From positions 124,001 to 188,000 of the forward strand of contig NZ_AUBX01000017.1 of NCBI RefSeq assembly GCF_000429465.1: 64,000 nt of DNA. Reading direction: 5' to 3'. The position numbers and the translations under genes were made by a program. The notes under the pieces were generated by a model. That model saw only the letters and a list, made by a program, of their open reading frames with translations. It was not told the origin of the DNA and made no database searches. The DNA comes from Algoriphagus vanfongensis DSM 17529. Lineage in GTDB: Bacteria > Bacteroidota > Bacteroidia > Cytophagales > Cyclobacteriaceae. This document shows positions 48,835 through 57,950 of this stretch, piece by piece (position 1 is the first letter of the stretch; every line of letters starts with the position of its first letter).

Positions 48835-48860
48835 ATTAAAAGCCCTTCGGGGCTTTTAAT
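48835..48860 (+). terminator. UUCG-tetraloop terminator
   Basis: ATTAAAAGCCC-TTCG-GGGCTTTTAAT, an 11-bp perfect stem, immediately after the stop codon of the 73-residue gene. It isolates the following operon. Confidence 0.85.
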
Positions 48861-49001
48861 CTGTCAACCGAAGTGAATTTGCATTATTATAAAACCAGTT
48901 TATCAATTTTTTTTTGATTTGCCTCAGAACTACTTCCGTTGAATATTGATTACATTTTAAGGAATCAAGGCTTAATGTTTTTTTTGCCTTATTTTTAAGT
49001 C

Positions 49002-50975
49002 ATGAACATTCTTTATCCCCGAACTGATTTTCTTAAAAGCTTATTTCCAGATATAGATATTACTAATGATGAGCAGCTTATCCATGCAATAAAAGCATCT
49101 TTAACTCATGGGCAGTTTTCTCCAAAAGTTGAGCTGAAGAAAGATTTTGTTTCAGTGACTCTTCCCAAGGAACTTTTGACAGAGGATCCAAAAGAATTTT
49201 TTAAGGCGACCAACTTATGTGCTAAAGGAAAGTTTTCCGAAGCGAGGCCTCTTTTTGAGAAGCTTATTGAGAAACACCCTGGGATCAGTGAATATTATAG
49301 AAACCTTGCTCAAACCTTCGAGGAGGAAGGGAATCATGAAAAAGCAATCGATTTACTGATTGATGCCTTGAAATGGGATCCTAAAAATCATTGGGCATTG
49401 ATTCTGATGGGTAATATCTATGCTAGGAATTTTGATGATACTGAAACTGCATTGACATATTACGATCAAGTAGTAGAGGCAGATCCAACAAACTTTATTG
49501 CATTCAATAATATCGGAGGGGCATTCTTGCAAGCGGGGAAGCCCGATTTAGCTAAAATTTACCTTGAGAAGGCTTATCATGCGAATAGGCAATATCCAAA
49601 TACTTCTTATGCGCTTGGTCTGTTGGCCGAGATGGAAAATGATTTTTTGAACGCTTTTAAATATTCTTTAGAGTGTCTAAAAGATTCTTCTGATAAAAGT
49701 CATCCTGTCTATAAAAACGCATTGAATCAGGCGTTGAAATCGGCACAGAAAATTTCTGATTCGGATTCAGGAAAAGAAGAACTGGTTGATTTCATAAATC
49801 AATTGGAGTCAATGACCGGGAAAGAAATCAGAATTGAGAAAGATGATTCCATCCCGACTGCGGCTACGGTTCAAATTGCTGAAAATCACGATAGACCGTA
49901 CCATTTGGTGAAATTCAAACCTTCATCTGGAGTTGATCATCTGATTCTTCATGAATTGGTCCATGTTCTCTATTACCATCAGGCTAGGGAAATTCAAGAG
50001 AACCAGCTTTTCATTGTGGAAGGTTCTTCAGAGAAAAAATTCATTTCTGGCTATGCCAAAGACATCAGAAAACTAGAAAAAGACGGAATCCCTGCAGGTC
50101 AGATTTCATCATTCATGAAACAACTGTTTGAAGGAATCATGAGACAGGTTTTTAATGCCCCGGTTGATTTGTTTATCGAGGATTATATCCATAATAATTT
50201 CCCTGCATTAAAAGCCCAGCAATTCCTTTCTCTATATAAACTGAATACTGAAGCCCACCAAGCGGTTTCAAATCCAAGAGCCGTTGAATTGGTTCCGAAC
50301 AGGATCTTAAGCCACAGTAAAATATTCAATGTTTTAGGGGCAAGACATGCGGATGAATTGTTTGGTTTATCTTTTGAATCCCAATACGATATCAGTCCTT
50401 CAGAAAAAGTACTGATTGATAAATTCTGGGATGAATTCATTGAGTATAGGGATGATAGACAACCTGGGGAGGAATATGAATTGATCCAACATTGGGGAGA
50501 GGATTTAAAACTGGATGAATACTTCAAATTACAACCAGAGGAGAGTTATAGGAAGAAAAAGGAAAAAAGTCCAGAAGAGGTTTTAAATGCTATTGAAGAA
50601 GATCCTTTTCAATTATCTGATTCTTCTGAAGATGAAGAAGCGGAGATGGCCAAATTTCAAAAAAGCCATGAAGGGAAAGATCTGAATATGGCTGTTGCCT
50701 TTTATATGATTGGGGCACTTGAACAATTGTCCAAAAAACCAAAAGAGGAGGTACGGGATATTGCCTTTGAAATAGCCATGTTGGGCAGGTCGGGAATTTC
50801 CCCGGAACAAAAAGGGTATCGGGTAAATAAACTTCCGGGTATATCATTTTCAGGTTATAGGCTTTTGGCGTATTATTATGTTAGTTGGGCAATTGCTATT
50901 CCTGAAATGCTTTCCCAACTTCAAATGCCTTTTGATAAAGAATATAGGTTGGCCAAAACCCTATCGAAACACTAA
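49002..50975 (+). CDS. TPR-repeat protein with HExxH metallopeptidase-like domain
   Basis: 657 residues. TPR repeats run from about residue 60 to 240 (for example YYRNLAQTFEEEGNHEKAIDLLIDALKWDPKN). A zincin motif HELVH is at 317-321, followed by a conserved Glu-containing helix (NAPVDLFIEDYIHNN) that could provide a third zinc ligand. An acidic linker and a C-terminal helical domain follow. It could be a sensor or protease of the downstream nuclease operon, which begins 9 bp later. No signal peptide. Function inferred only. Confidence 0.7.
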   Translation: MNILYPRTDFLKSLFPDIDITNDEQLIHAIKASLTHGQFSPKVELKKDFVSVTLPKELLTEDPKEFFKATNLCAKGKFSEARPLFEKLIEKHPGISEYYRNLAQTFEEEGNHEKAIDLLIDALKWDPKNHWALILMGNIYARNFDDTETALTYYDQVVEADPTNFIAFNNIGGAFLQAGKPDLAKIYLEKAYHANRQYPNTSYALGLLAEMENDFLNAFKYSLECLKDSSDKSHPVYKNALNQALKSAQKISDSDSGKEELVDFINQLESMTGKEIRIEKDDSIPTAATVQIAENHDRPYHLVKFKPSSGVDHLILHELVHVLYYHQAREIQENQLFIVEGSSEKKFISGYAKDIRKLEKDGIPAGQISSFMKQLFEGIMRQVFNAPVDLFIEDYIHNNFPALKAQQFLSLYKLNTEAHQAVSNPRAVELVPNRILSHSKIFNVLGARHADELFGLSFESQYDISPSEKVLIDKFWDEFIEYRDDRQPGEEYELIQHWGEDLKLDEYFKLQPEESYRKKKEKSPEEVLNAIEEDPFQLSDSSEDEEAEMAKFQKSHEGKDLNMAVAFYMIGALEQLSKKPKEEVRDIAFEIAMLGRSGISPEQKGYRVNKLPGISFSGYRLLAYYYVSWAIAIPEMLSQLQMPFDKEYRLAKTLSKH

Positions 50976-50984
50976 GAAAAACAA

Positions 50985-51611
50985 TTGGAAAAATTAAGAG
51001 ATATTATTCGTAAACCTGATTTTCAAGCTGAGAAATTCGAGGGGTATTTAGTTGATGAATTTCAGTTTCAGAGACTGTTCTTTTTGGAAAATCGGGAATT
51101 GAAGCTCGTTTATGAAGAGATCAATGATTTTTTATATGACAATGGATACGATAAAGTGGATTTTTCATCCCTTTCAGAGCAGGAGCCTCTTGACTTAGGA
51201 GAGCTTTCATTATCACTTCATCCATTTGTAAATCAAGAATCCCGGAGGGTTGTTTTGACCATAAAAAGATTTGACCCTTGGGACAATCCTGTAGACAGGG
51301 TGTTAGTGGAGCTAAAAAAATTCAGAGATGCAAGGGATTGGAGCCAATTTCATAATTCCAAAGATCTTTCCTTGGCTTTGAGTATTGAAGCCTCAGAACT
51401 ATTGGAGCTTTTTCTTTGGAAAGACAAGGAAGGGGCTGATCCCGAAAAGTTAAAAGAGGAACTGGCAGATGTTTTTTTATATGGACTATTGCTAATGGAA
51501 AAGCATGGACTTGATTTTGAGGATATTTTGATGGCAAAAATAAAATCAAACGATGAAAAGTATCCTGTTTCCAAAGCCAAAGGAACAGCAAAAAAGTATG
51601 ATGAATTATGA
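50985..51611 (+). CDS. MazG-like nucleotide pyrophosphohydrolase with extra N-terminal domain
   Basis: 208 residues from a TTG start; no early ATG exists in frame. The C-terminal half has the all-alpha NTP-PPase motif EASELLE (Glu135, Glu138, Glu141) and EELAD (Glu158, Glu159, Asp162), so it should hydrolyse (d)NTPs to monophosphates. The first ~110 residues are a separate, unrecognised domain (EFQFQRLFFLENRELKLVYEEINDFLYD). It overlaps the next gene by 4 bp (ATGA). Confidence 0.85.
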   Translation: MEKLRDIIRKPDFQAEKFEGYLVDEFQFQRLFFLENRELKLVYEEINDFLYDNGYDKVDFSSLSEQEPLDLGELSLSLHPFVNQESRRVVLTIKRFDPWDNPVDRVLVELKKFRDARDWSQFHNSKDLSLALSIEASELLELFLWKDKEGADPEKLKEELADVFLYGLLLMEKHGLDFEDILMAKIKSNDEKYPVSKAKGTAKKYDEL

Positions 51612-53314
51612 GTGAAGCTAAGTCTTACTCTTTGATTGATATTAAAGATTTTGATAAGGTGCAATCAGTAGTGAAAAAGTATTCACTCCTGGATTCGAAT
51701 TGGCCTGTGGTTTACTTTTTAAGAAATAGAACGAATGGCTATGTAGGGGAAACTGCCAATGTGATCAGCCGACTCAAGAATCATGGGAACCATGTAATGA
51801 AAAAGGATCTCAAGGCGATCACTATTATTCTAAGTGACCGGTTTAATAAATCTGCCACTTTGGATTTGGAAGCCCAATTAATCAGGTATTTACAGGCAGA
51901 TGGAAAATTCACTTTGTTAAATGCTCTGCCAGGTCAGACCCGTCATAATTACTTTCAAAAGAAGGAATTATATGAAAAGATTTTTGAAGACATCTGGCAA
52001 GAGTTCAGGGAAAAAAAAATAGCCAAAAAGACCATTAATCAGATTACCAATAGCAATCTGTTTAAGTATTCTCCATACAAAGAATTAACTGAGACACAAC
52101 TGCAGGCTATTTCTGAAATCCTGGATTTCCTTTTGGATGATTCCTTGAAGGTAATGGTCATTGAAGGGGGAGCAGGTACAGGAAAATCGGTGATTTCATC
52201 CTACTTATTTAAATTGTTGAATTCTGATTTAACTGAATATGAGGAGGAGGATCTTTCGGAGGAGTTTGTAAATGTTTTAGAGAAAGTTAGGAGGTTGAAG
52301 GAAAGAAGAACCATCAATTCCAAGGCTCTGGCCATTTCTATGACTTCTTTTCGAACGACTATGGGGAAGGTGTTTTCAACTGTTCCAGGTCTAAACAAAG
52401 AAATGGTGATTTCTTTGAGTAATCTGGGGGATTTAAGCTATGATTTGATAGTGGTGGACGAAGCCCATCGATTGAAGCAGCGTAAGAATTTGGCTTATCA
52501 TAAGAACTTTGATGAACCTGCAAAGAAATTGAATCTGGATCCTGCTACCACCAATGAAATGGAGTGGGTCTTACTTCGGTCCAAAAAAGCTGTGTTTTTT
52601 TATGATCAATTTCAGTCTATCAGACCAACTGATATCGATGATGAACTTTTCATATCCCTAAAAGGCAAGCCTGAAACTAAAGTGTTTCATTTAAAGGAAC
52701 AGTTGCGCTCAGAGGGTGGAACTGCATTTTCTGAATTTTTAGGAAATATGTTTTCTAAACAATTAAGACTTAATGAGAAATTCATCTTGCCCAAAGGGAG
52801 CGGGTTTGAATTCTTATATTTTGATTCTTTGAAAGAAATGAGGGAGAGAATCCTCGATAAGGATCATGAAATTGGATTGTCGCGGTTGATTGCAGGGTTT
52901 TCATGGAATTGGAAAACGAAAAAAAAGGGAGCTACGGAAACTTTCGATATTGAAATTGATGGGATTCAATTGAAATGGAACAGCGATAAGCCCGATTGGA
53001 TAAACTATAAAGAATCCAATTCTGAAGTGGGTTCAATCCATAAAACACAAGGGTATGATTTGAATTATTGTGGGATCATATTCGGGAAAGAGATCGATTA
53101 TGATTGGGGAGCTAAAAAGTTTATCATCAACAAGAAGGAGTATAAGGATGTAAATGGGAAAAAGGGAGTGAAAAGTGATGAGCATCTACTAAATTATTTG
53201 TTGAATATCTATAAAACCAGCATCTTAAGGGGAATAAAAGGATGTTATGTTTTTGCGGTTAATCCCGGGATGAAACAATTTTTAAAAGCGCATGTGATTT
53301 CTTTTAACCTATAA
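51608..53314 (+). CDS. GIY-YIG nuclease fused to DUF2075 helicase-like ATPase
   Basis: 568 residues. Residues 33-110 form a GIY-YIG-type nuclease: VVYFLRN and YVGET (Tyr36, Tyr45), Arg55, His59, Glu88 in DLEAQLIRYL, Asn105. The DUF2075 part has Walker A GGAGTGKS (187-194), Walker B VVDEAH (282-287), QLRS (365-368), and GSIHKTQGYDLNYCGII (475-491), a superfamily-1-like motif. It ends with SILRGIKGCYVFA. It is likely a DNA-cutting, ATP-driven protein of a defence operon. It is coupled to the MazG gene and lies 3 bp before a second DUF2075 gene. Confidence 0.88.
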   Translation: MSEAKSYSLIDIKDFDKVQSVVKKYSLLDSNWPVVYFLRNRTNGYVGETANVISRLKNHGNHVMKKDLKAITIILSDRFNKSATLDLEAQLIRYLQADGKFTLLNALPGQTRHNYFQKKELYEKIFEDIWQEFREKKIAKKTINQITNSNLFKYSPYKELTETQLQAISEILDFLLDDSLKVMVIEGGAGTGKSVISSYLFKLLNSDLTEYEEEDLSEEFVNVLEKVRRLKERRTINSKALAISMTSFRTTMGKVFSTVPGLNKEMVISLSNLGDLSYDLIVVDEAHRLKQRKNLAYHKNFDEPAKKLNLDPATTNEMEWVLLRSKKAVFFYDQFQSIRPTDIDDELFISLKGKPETKVFHLKEQLRSEGGTAFSEFLGNMFSKQLRLNEKFILPKGSGFEFLYFDSLKEMRERILDKDHEIGLSRLIAGFSWNWKTKKKGATETFDIEIDGIQLKWNSDKPDWINYKESNSEVGSIHKTQGYDLNYCGIIFGKEIDYDWGAKKFIINKKEYKDVNGKKGVKSDEHLLNYLLNIYKTSILRGIKGCYVFAVNPGMKQFLKAHVISFNL

Positions 53315-53317
53315 CCT

Positions 53318-55174
53318 ATGATCGTTTATAAAGCGACCAAAAAGCAATTTTTGGATGATGTCTACAATGCCTGTATAGAAGATATTATTTCTGAATCTGT
53401 AGAAAGAAACTTATTTAAGAAGGTAGGAGAGTCTGAGTTTACTTCTTGGTCTAATTCACTACCTCAGGTGGAACTGATTCTTCGGGATGAAGATATTCCT
53501 GAAGATGCCGGTGTAGCAATTGAATACAATATTCCAAGAACCCAAAATAGAATTGACTTTATTATTACAGGCCAGGATGAAAATGGTCGGGATAATGTCA
53601 TCTTAATTGAGTTGAAGCAGTGGTCAAAAATTGAACTGACTAATAAGGATGCTATGGTCAGAACCCGCTATAAAAGTGGGAATGAGGAGACAGTTCACCC
53701 TAGTTATCAGGCTTGGTCTTATTCCATGCTCCTCAAGGGATTTAATGTAGCAGTTTATGAAGGTGAGATTGATTTAAGACCTTGTGCTTACTTACATAAT
53801 TATACCGATGACGGTATTATCTCCCATGAATTCTACAAAGAACATATTGCCAATGCTCCGATTTTCTGTAAAAATGATAAACGGGATTTTCGGGAATTCA
53901 TTAAGAAATTCATTAAATACGGAGACAAAAAAGACCTCATTCTTACAATCGAAAACGGGGAACTCCGCCCTTCAAAAAAACTGGCTGATTCCATGGTTGG
54001 ATTGATCAAAGGGAATCAGGAGTTCACCTTAATTGATACACAAAAGGAGGTGTTTGAGACAGCAAAGGATCTGGCAGTTCGATCCAAGAATGGTCAAAAA
54101 CATGTGTTGATTGTGGAAGGAGGTCCGGGAACAGGTAAATCAGTCATTGCAGTGAACCTGTTGGTGGCATTGACGAAAAAAGGACAAATAGCACAGTATG
54201 TCACTAAAAACTCGGCACCAAGGGTAGTTTATGAATCCAAACTAACCGGTACCATCAAGAAAACTCAGTTTTCCAATTTCTTTACGGGTTCTGGCTCTTT
54301 CTTAAACACCAAAAAGAATTCATATGATGCCCTGATAGTTGATGAAGCACATCGACTGAATGAGAAATCAGGACTCTTTTCCAACTTAGGAGAAAATCAG
54401 GTAAAGGAGATCATACAATCTGCATTATGCAGTATTTTCTTTATCGATGAAGCTCAAAAAGTACATATCAAAGATATAGGGACTAAAGCTGAAATAAAGG
54501 CTTGGGCAGAAGGAGAGGGGGCCTTGGTTCAGGAAATGGAACTCACTTCCCAGTTTAGATGTGCAGGTTCAGATGGATATTTGGCATGGTTGGATAATAC
54601 CCTTCAGATTAAAGATACCGCCAATGTGGTCTTGGAGAAGTCAGAATACGATTTCCGAATTTACGAGGATCCTCGGGAAATGCGAGAAGAGATTTACAGA
54701 CTCAATAAGGTGAATAACTCGGCCAGGATGGTAGCTGGGTATTGTTGGGATTGGAACAGTAAAAAAGATGCTGAAGCGATGGATATCGTAATTCCAGAAC
54801 ATGATTTTCAAGCTCAATGGAATCTGGGCTCAGATGGCATGCTTTGGATTGTCAAGCCTGAGTCGGTGACAGAAATAGGCTGTATTCATACTTGTCAAGG
54901 CCTTGAGGTAGATTATATAGGAGTGATAATAGGGGAAGATATGGTTTGTAGAGAGGGGCAAATTTTAGTTGATCCTAGAAAAAGATCAAGAATGGACCAA
55001 TCAATTAAAGGCTACAAAAGTTTAATGAAAGTTACCCCTCAGGAAACAAAGAAGATGCTCAAAGAAATTATAAAAAATACCTATAGAACCTTGATGTCAA
55101 GAGGGATGAAGGGATGCTTTGTGTATGTTCAAGACCCTGAATTAGCGACATATTTAAAAGAGCGGATAAAATAG
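53318..55174 (+). CDS. PD-(D/E)XK nuclease fused to DUF2075 helicase-like ATPase
   Basis: 618 residues. The N-terminal ~200 residues show a PD-(D/E)XK pattern: Glu69, Asp80 (IDFIITG), Glu98-x-Lys100 (IELKQW) and Gln131 (HPSYQAWSY). The C-terminal part has Walker A GGPGTGKS (268-275), VDEAH (341-345), a further DEAQ (377-380), SQFR (411-414), IGCIHTCQGLEVDYIGVIIG, and ends MSRGMKGCFVYV. It differs from the neighbouring DUF2075 protein mainly by the type of nuclease attached. A paired nuclease-helicase system is suggested. Confidence 0.88.
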   Translation: MIVYKATKKQFLDDVYNACIEDIISESVERNLFKKVGESEFTSWSNSLPQVELILRDEDIPEDAGVAIEYNIPRTQNRIDFIITGQDENGRDNVILIELKQWSKIELTNKDAMVRTRYKSGNEETVHPSYQAWSYSMLLKGFNVAVYEGEIDLRPCAYLHNYTDDGIISHEFYKEHIANAPIFCKNDKRDFREFIKKFIKYGDKKDLILTIENGELRPSKKLADSMVGLIKGNQEFTLIDTQKEVFETAKDLAVRSKNGQKHVLIVEGGPGTGKSVIAVNLLVALTKKGQIAQYVTKNSAPRVVYESKLTGTIKKTQFSNFFTGSGSFLNTKKNSYDALIVDEAHRLNEKSGLFSNLGENQVKEIIQSALCSIFFIDEAQKVHIKDIGTKAEIKAWAEGEGALVQEMELTSQFRCAGSDGYLAWLDNTLQIKDTANVVLEKSEYDFRIYEDPREMREEIYRLNKVNNSARMVAGYCWDWNSKKDAEAMDIVIPEHDFQAQWNLGSDGMLWIVKPESVTEIGCIHTCQGLEVDYIGVIIGEDMVCREGQILVDPRKRSRMDQSIKGYKSLMKVTPQETKKMLKEIIKNTYRTLMSRGMKGCFVYVQDPELATYLKERIK

Positions 55175-55186
55175 AGTAATAGTTAA

Positions 55187-55726
55187 ATGGATAACAGCTA
55201 CCAATACAGATTGTCGGCAAATAAGAAGCATCAAATTGCTCAAAATCTAATAAATATTTTAGAAAAAGATGAAGCCATTACTTCTGAGACTAAAAGGTTT
55301 ATTAGCGATTGGATTCTTACTCCCCCAAACGAAAAGAGAAAAGCTTTTTTTGATGTTTGGGAAATTGTGTTAAAAAATTATTTGCCTTCATCAAGACCTA
55401 TTTTATTTAGATCTTTCAAAGGAAAGCTTATAAATGGGAGAATTTCAAGTTTTACAGGCCGAATTGAGTGTGCTAAACGGTTTAGTAATGGAAGAGGGTC
55501 ATTATTAATCTGCGATACGAAAGAAACCTTAAAATTTGATGAGAAATATGGTGAGCCTGGTGGATTTAGATATTCATTTTATCCTATTGTAGATGTTTTA
55601 AATAAAGCAAAGAATGATGGGGGATGGGGTTTTTCTTCTATGATTTTGAATGACCACATTGGAGAGGATGAATATATCATGAGGATTGAATTAAATAATA
55701 TGTATCATTTAAAATGGAGGGGCTAG
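55187..55726 (+). CDS. Hypothetical protein with ADP-ribosyltransferase-like pattern
   Basis: 179 residues. A helical N-terminus is followed by PILFRSFKG (Arg75), ISSFTGRIECAKRFSNGRGSLLICDTKETL (Ser88-Phe-Thr), and HIGEDEYIMRIE (Glu160, Glu162). Together these resemble the R-S-E triad of ART-fold NAD+-dependent transferases. The match is a pattern only. It lies 12 bp after the second DUF2075 gene and is probably the last gene of the operon. Confidence 0.45.
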   Translation: MDNSYQYRLSANKKHQIAQNLINILEKDEAITSETKRFISDWILTPPNEKRKAFFDVWEIVLKNYLPSSRPILFRSFKGKLINGRISSFTGRIECAKRFSNGRGSLLICDTKETLKFDEKYGEPGGFRYSFYPIVDVLNKAKNDGGWGFSSMILNDHIGEDEYIMRIELNNMYHLKWRG

Positions 55727-55733
55727 AAATTAA

Positions 55734-56441
55734 TTAGAAATGAAACTTACAAATTACAGGCATGTGATCACTTATTTCAAGCCAAACTTCTTGATGACCA
55801 ATTTCTAAGTGATTTATTTTTTGAAAATTTTTAGACCCGAAAATATAGTCGATATGATAAGGTTTTTCTAACCTCCTTTGAAGGTAGAGGGTTGGTGTTT
55901 TTTCTTCACCTTGGGGTTCGCCAAAAAAAATGTGATATAAACTTTCAATCCCTATTTCTTCGAGCTCTCTTATAACATCAGAGTGGTTCCACCAACGATC
56001 CCATTGATCCCAAATCTTATTGCTATTAAAATCTCCTGCTATGATTATATTAGAAAATTGGGATTTATTTATTTGTAAATATTTCCAAAACTGACCCATA
56101 TATCCAAAATTGGGCGAATTATTATAATGAGTCCAAACCCCTAAAAGGTTGAATTTTTGGTTTATTCTGCAGGGTAAAAAGTGTTTTACTGAATGGTCTA
56201 AATATTCATTTGACCAATAAAGTTTTTCAATTGTTATTTCCTTCTTGGCAAAAATTGCTAGTCCTTTGTTTTTGTTATTCCCAATCCAAAGATAGTTACT
56301 TGCCCATTCTTTGTATTCTTTATGGCTGGTCTCTTCGGGGTTTTCACATTCTTGAATGATATAAATGTCAGCATTTAGTTTGGTAATAAATTGAAACTTC
56401 TTCCGAAATGCTCCATTACAATTCCAGGATACAATTCTCAT
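55734..56441 (-). CDS. Endonuclease/exonuclease/phosphatase (EEP) family protein
   Basis: 235 residues, cytoplasmic. EEP motifs: WNCNG (residues 6-10), IIQECE (Glu31), AGDFNSNKIW, HIDYIFG and SDHMPV near the C-terminus, which are the metal and active-site residues of this DNase I-like fold. It could act on DNA, RNA or a nucleotide. It is convergent with the defence-like operon, with only 7 bp between the stops, and may belong to the same cargo. Confidence 0.88.
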   Translation of the reverse strand: MRIVSWNCNGAFRKKFQFITKLNADIYIIQECENPEETSHKEYKEWASNYLWIGNNKNKGLAIFAKKEITIEKLYWSNEYLDHSVKHFLPCRINQKFNLLGVWTHYNNSPNFGYMGQFWKYLQINKSQFSNIIIAGDFNSNKIWDQWDRWWNHSDVIRELEEIGIESLYHIFFGEPQGEEKTPTLYLQRRLEKPYHIDYIFGSKNFQKINHLEIGHQEVWLEISDHMPVICKFHF

Positions 56442-56756
56442 TTTAGGATTTATTTGGTTGTCTAAAATATCTTGTCTAAATGATTTGAGGGAAAATTAAT
56501 ATTCAATTTTCTCATTAAACATCCTTTTCTTTTTTTATTTAGAAAAAAATCAAGGTTTTTATGATAGGAGAATAGTTGTCGGTTTTAAATATTTATGGAA
56601 CCAATTTACCTTTTTCGCTTCTGAAGCGGCCAATAGACTACCGCATAAACACGGCCTTCCCACAACCTTTCATTTATTCAGTTTCCAATTGGCCTTGATC
56701 GCTCAAAAGCTGGGAGTAGCACCATAATTAATTTCTAACTCCTAACCGTTATTATT
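56442..56756 (+). promoter_or_regulatory. Non-coding leader before radC
   Basis: 315 bp without a convincing gene. It includes the short hairpin CGCTT-CTG-AAGCG (56616-56628). The region probably holds the promoters of the - strand EEP gene and the + strand radC. Confidence 0.35.
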
Positions 56757-57218
56757 ATGGAAACGATCAAAACCACATCCCAAGTCGCAGAAATCGAGCT
56801 AGTTTACAGACCAAAAATTGATGTTCAAAAAGCTCGAAAAGTGAGTAGTTCTAACTGTGCATATCAGATTTTCAAGGAAGTATGGGGAGAGGATAAAATC
56901 CAGTTTATTGAATCTTTTAAAATCATTTTGCTAAACAGAGGAAATAGAGTTCTAGGAGTTGTTGAAATATCAACCGGAGGAACCGCTGGAACCGTGGTGG
57001 ATCCAAAGTTAGTTTTTGCAGCAGCATTAAAAAGTAACTGCCAGTCTGTAATTCTCGGACATAATCATCCGAGTGGTAATCTGGTTCCGAGTGTCCAAGA
57101 TCAAAGATTGACCAAACGCTTGGTTGAAGCTGGTAAATTTTTAGATCTACCAGTTCTGGATCATATCATCGTAACTAGTGAAGGATATTTCTCTTTCGCT
57201 GATGAAGGGAAGCTTTAG
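56757..57218 (+). CDS. radC: RadC-family JAMM-domain protein (short form)
   Basis: 153 residues: RadC C-terminal domain only. HNHPSG with a downstream SxxD (HNHPSGNLVPSVQD) is the JAMM metal site, and ILGH...LDHIIVTSEGYFSFADEG closes the domain. It lacks the N-terminal helix-hairpin-helix. Short RadC proteins of this type are typical of Bacteroidota mobile elements and occur near ArdC. The biochemical function is not established; it is probably not the classical repair factor. Confidence 0.9.
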   Translation: METIKTTSQVAEIELVYRPKIDVQKARKVSSSNCAYQIFKEVWGEDKIQFIESFKIILLNRGNRVLGVVEISTGGTAGTVVDPKLVFAAALKSNCQSVILGHNHPSGNLVPSVQDQRLTKRLVEAGKFLDLPVLDHIIVTSEGYFSFADEGKL

Positions 57219-57230
57219 GCTTCCTTTTTT
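57208..57230 (+). terminator. Terminator overlapping the radC 3' end
   Basis: GGAAGC-TTTAG-GCTTCC followed by a T run. The stem begins inside the last codons of radC. Confidence 0.6.
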
Positions 57231-57383
57231 TGCAATTGGTCCAACTGGATTTTTTCTAGTAAAATGATTTGAGGATCAGTTGGAAATAAGTTTGATGCTG
57301 GAAAAATACTCTCAGCAAAAGAAAAGTAATTGATGAATTATGGTTTTATATAAAATTGTAAAAGTGTTTTTAATTTTTAGAAA

Positions 57384-57950
57384 TCAATTAAGCATACTCG
57401 GATCTATAGTTTTGTCTATATTGGAAGCGAAGTATTGATTGAGGATTTTTTCCATTTCCACTCTTGGTTTGGTAAGGTTAGAGTGTTTGGATGCACCGTC
57501 CAAACTGAAAACACTATCATTTAAATGAGCATTAATTTGTGCAAGAGTAGGATAAAGATCGCTACCGTAAAGCCAGTCAATCGCTAACAAAATCTGGTTC
57601 ATATACCCGGTAGTGCTTCGATCTCCATCTGTTGGGAGGAAGTGAATTTCGTTCATGAGCCAGTCAATTTGTTCCTGAGTAGGATGCATCCCCTCAGATG
57701 CCAGCTGAATTTGCAATTCCTCGTTAATTTTCTCTCGGATATTCGGCAAGTCTTTGGCTGTGAGGTTTTCCAAAATCAGGGAATAGTGGGTTTTTGGATT
57801 GTAAAGCAACCAATTTTTTCTTCGCTCGATATAAAAAACTGTAGCATTCCACTTTCCCAAGATTGCTGTATTTTCAGTCGAACTGGTAAGGGTGATGTAC
57901 TTTTTGATTAGTTTTTCCAGCTTTTTGCTGACGTAAATGGCTGTTGACAT
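57384..57950 (-). CDS. DUF6933-like hypothetical protein
   Basis: 188 residues. The N-terminus YVSKKLEKLIKKY..., then LGKWNATVFYIERRKNWLLYNPKTHYSLIL, fits the DUF6933 group seen on mobile elements. The C-terminal part is helical (MNQILLAIDWLYGSDLYPTLAQINAHLND). Function unknown. It is divergent from ardC, with a long non-coding region between. Confidence 0.6.
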   Translation of the reverse strand: MSTAIYVSKKLEKLIKKYITLTSSTENTAILGKWNATVFYIERRKNWLLYNPKTHYSLILENLTAKDLPNIREKINEELQIQLASEGMHPTQEQIDWLMNEIHFLPTDGDRSTTGYMNQILLAIDWLYGSDLYPTLAQINAHLNDSVFSLDGASKHSNLTKPRVEMEKILNQYFASNIDKTIDPSMLN

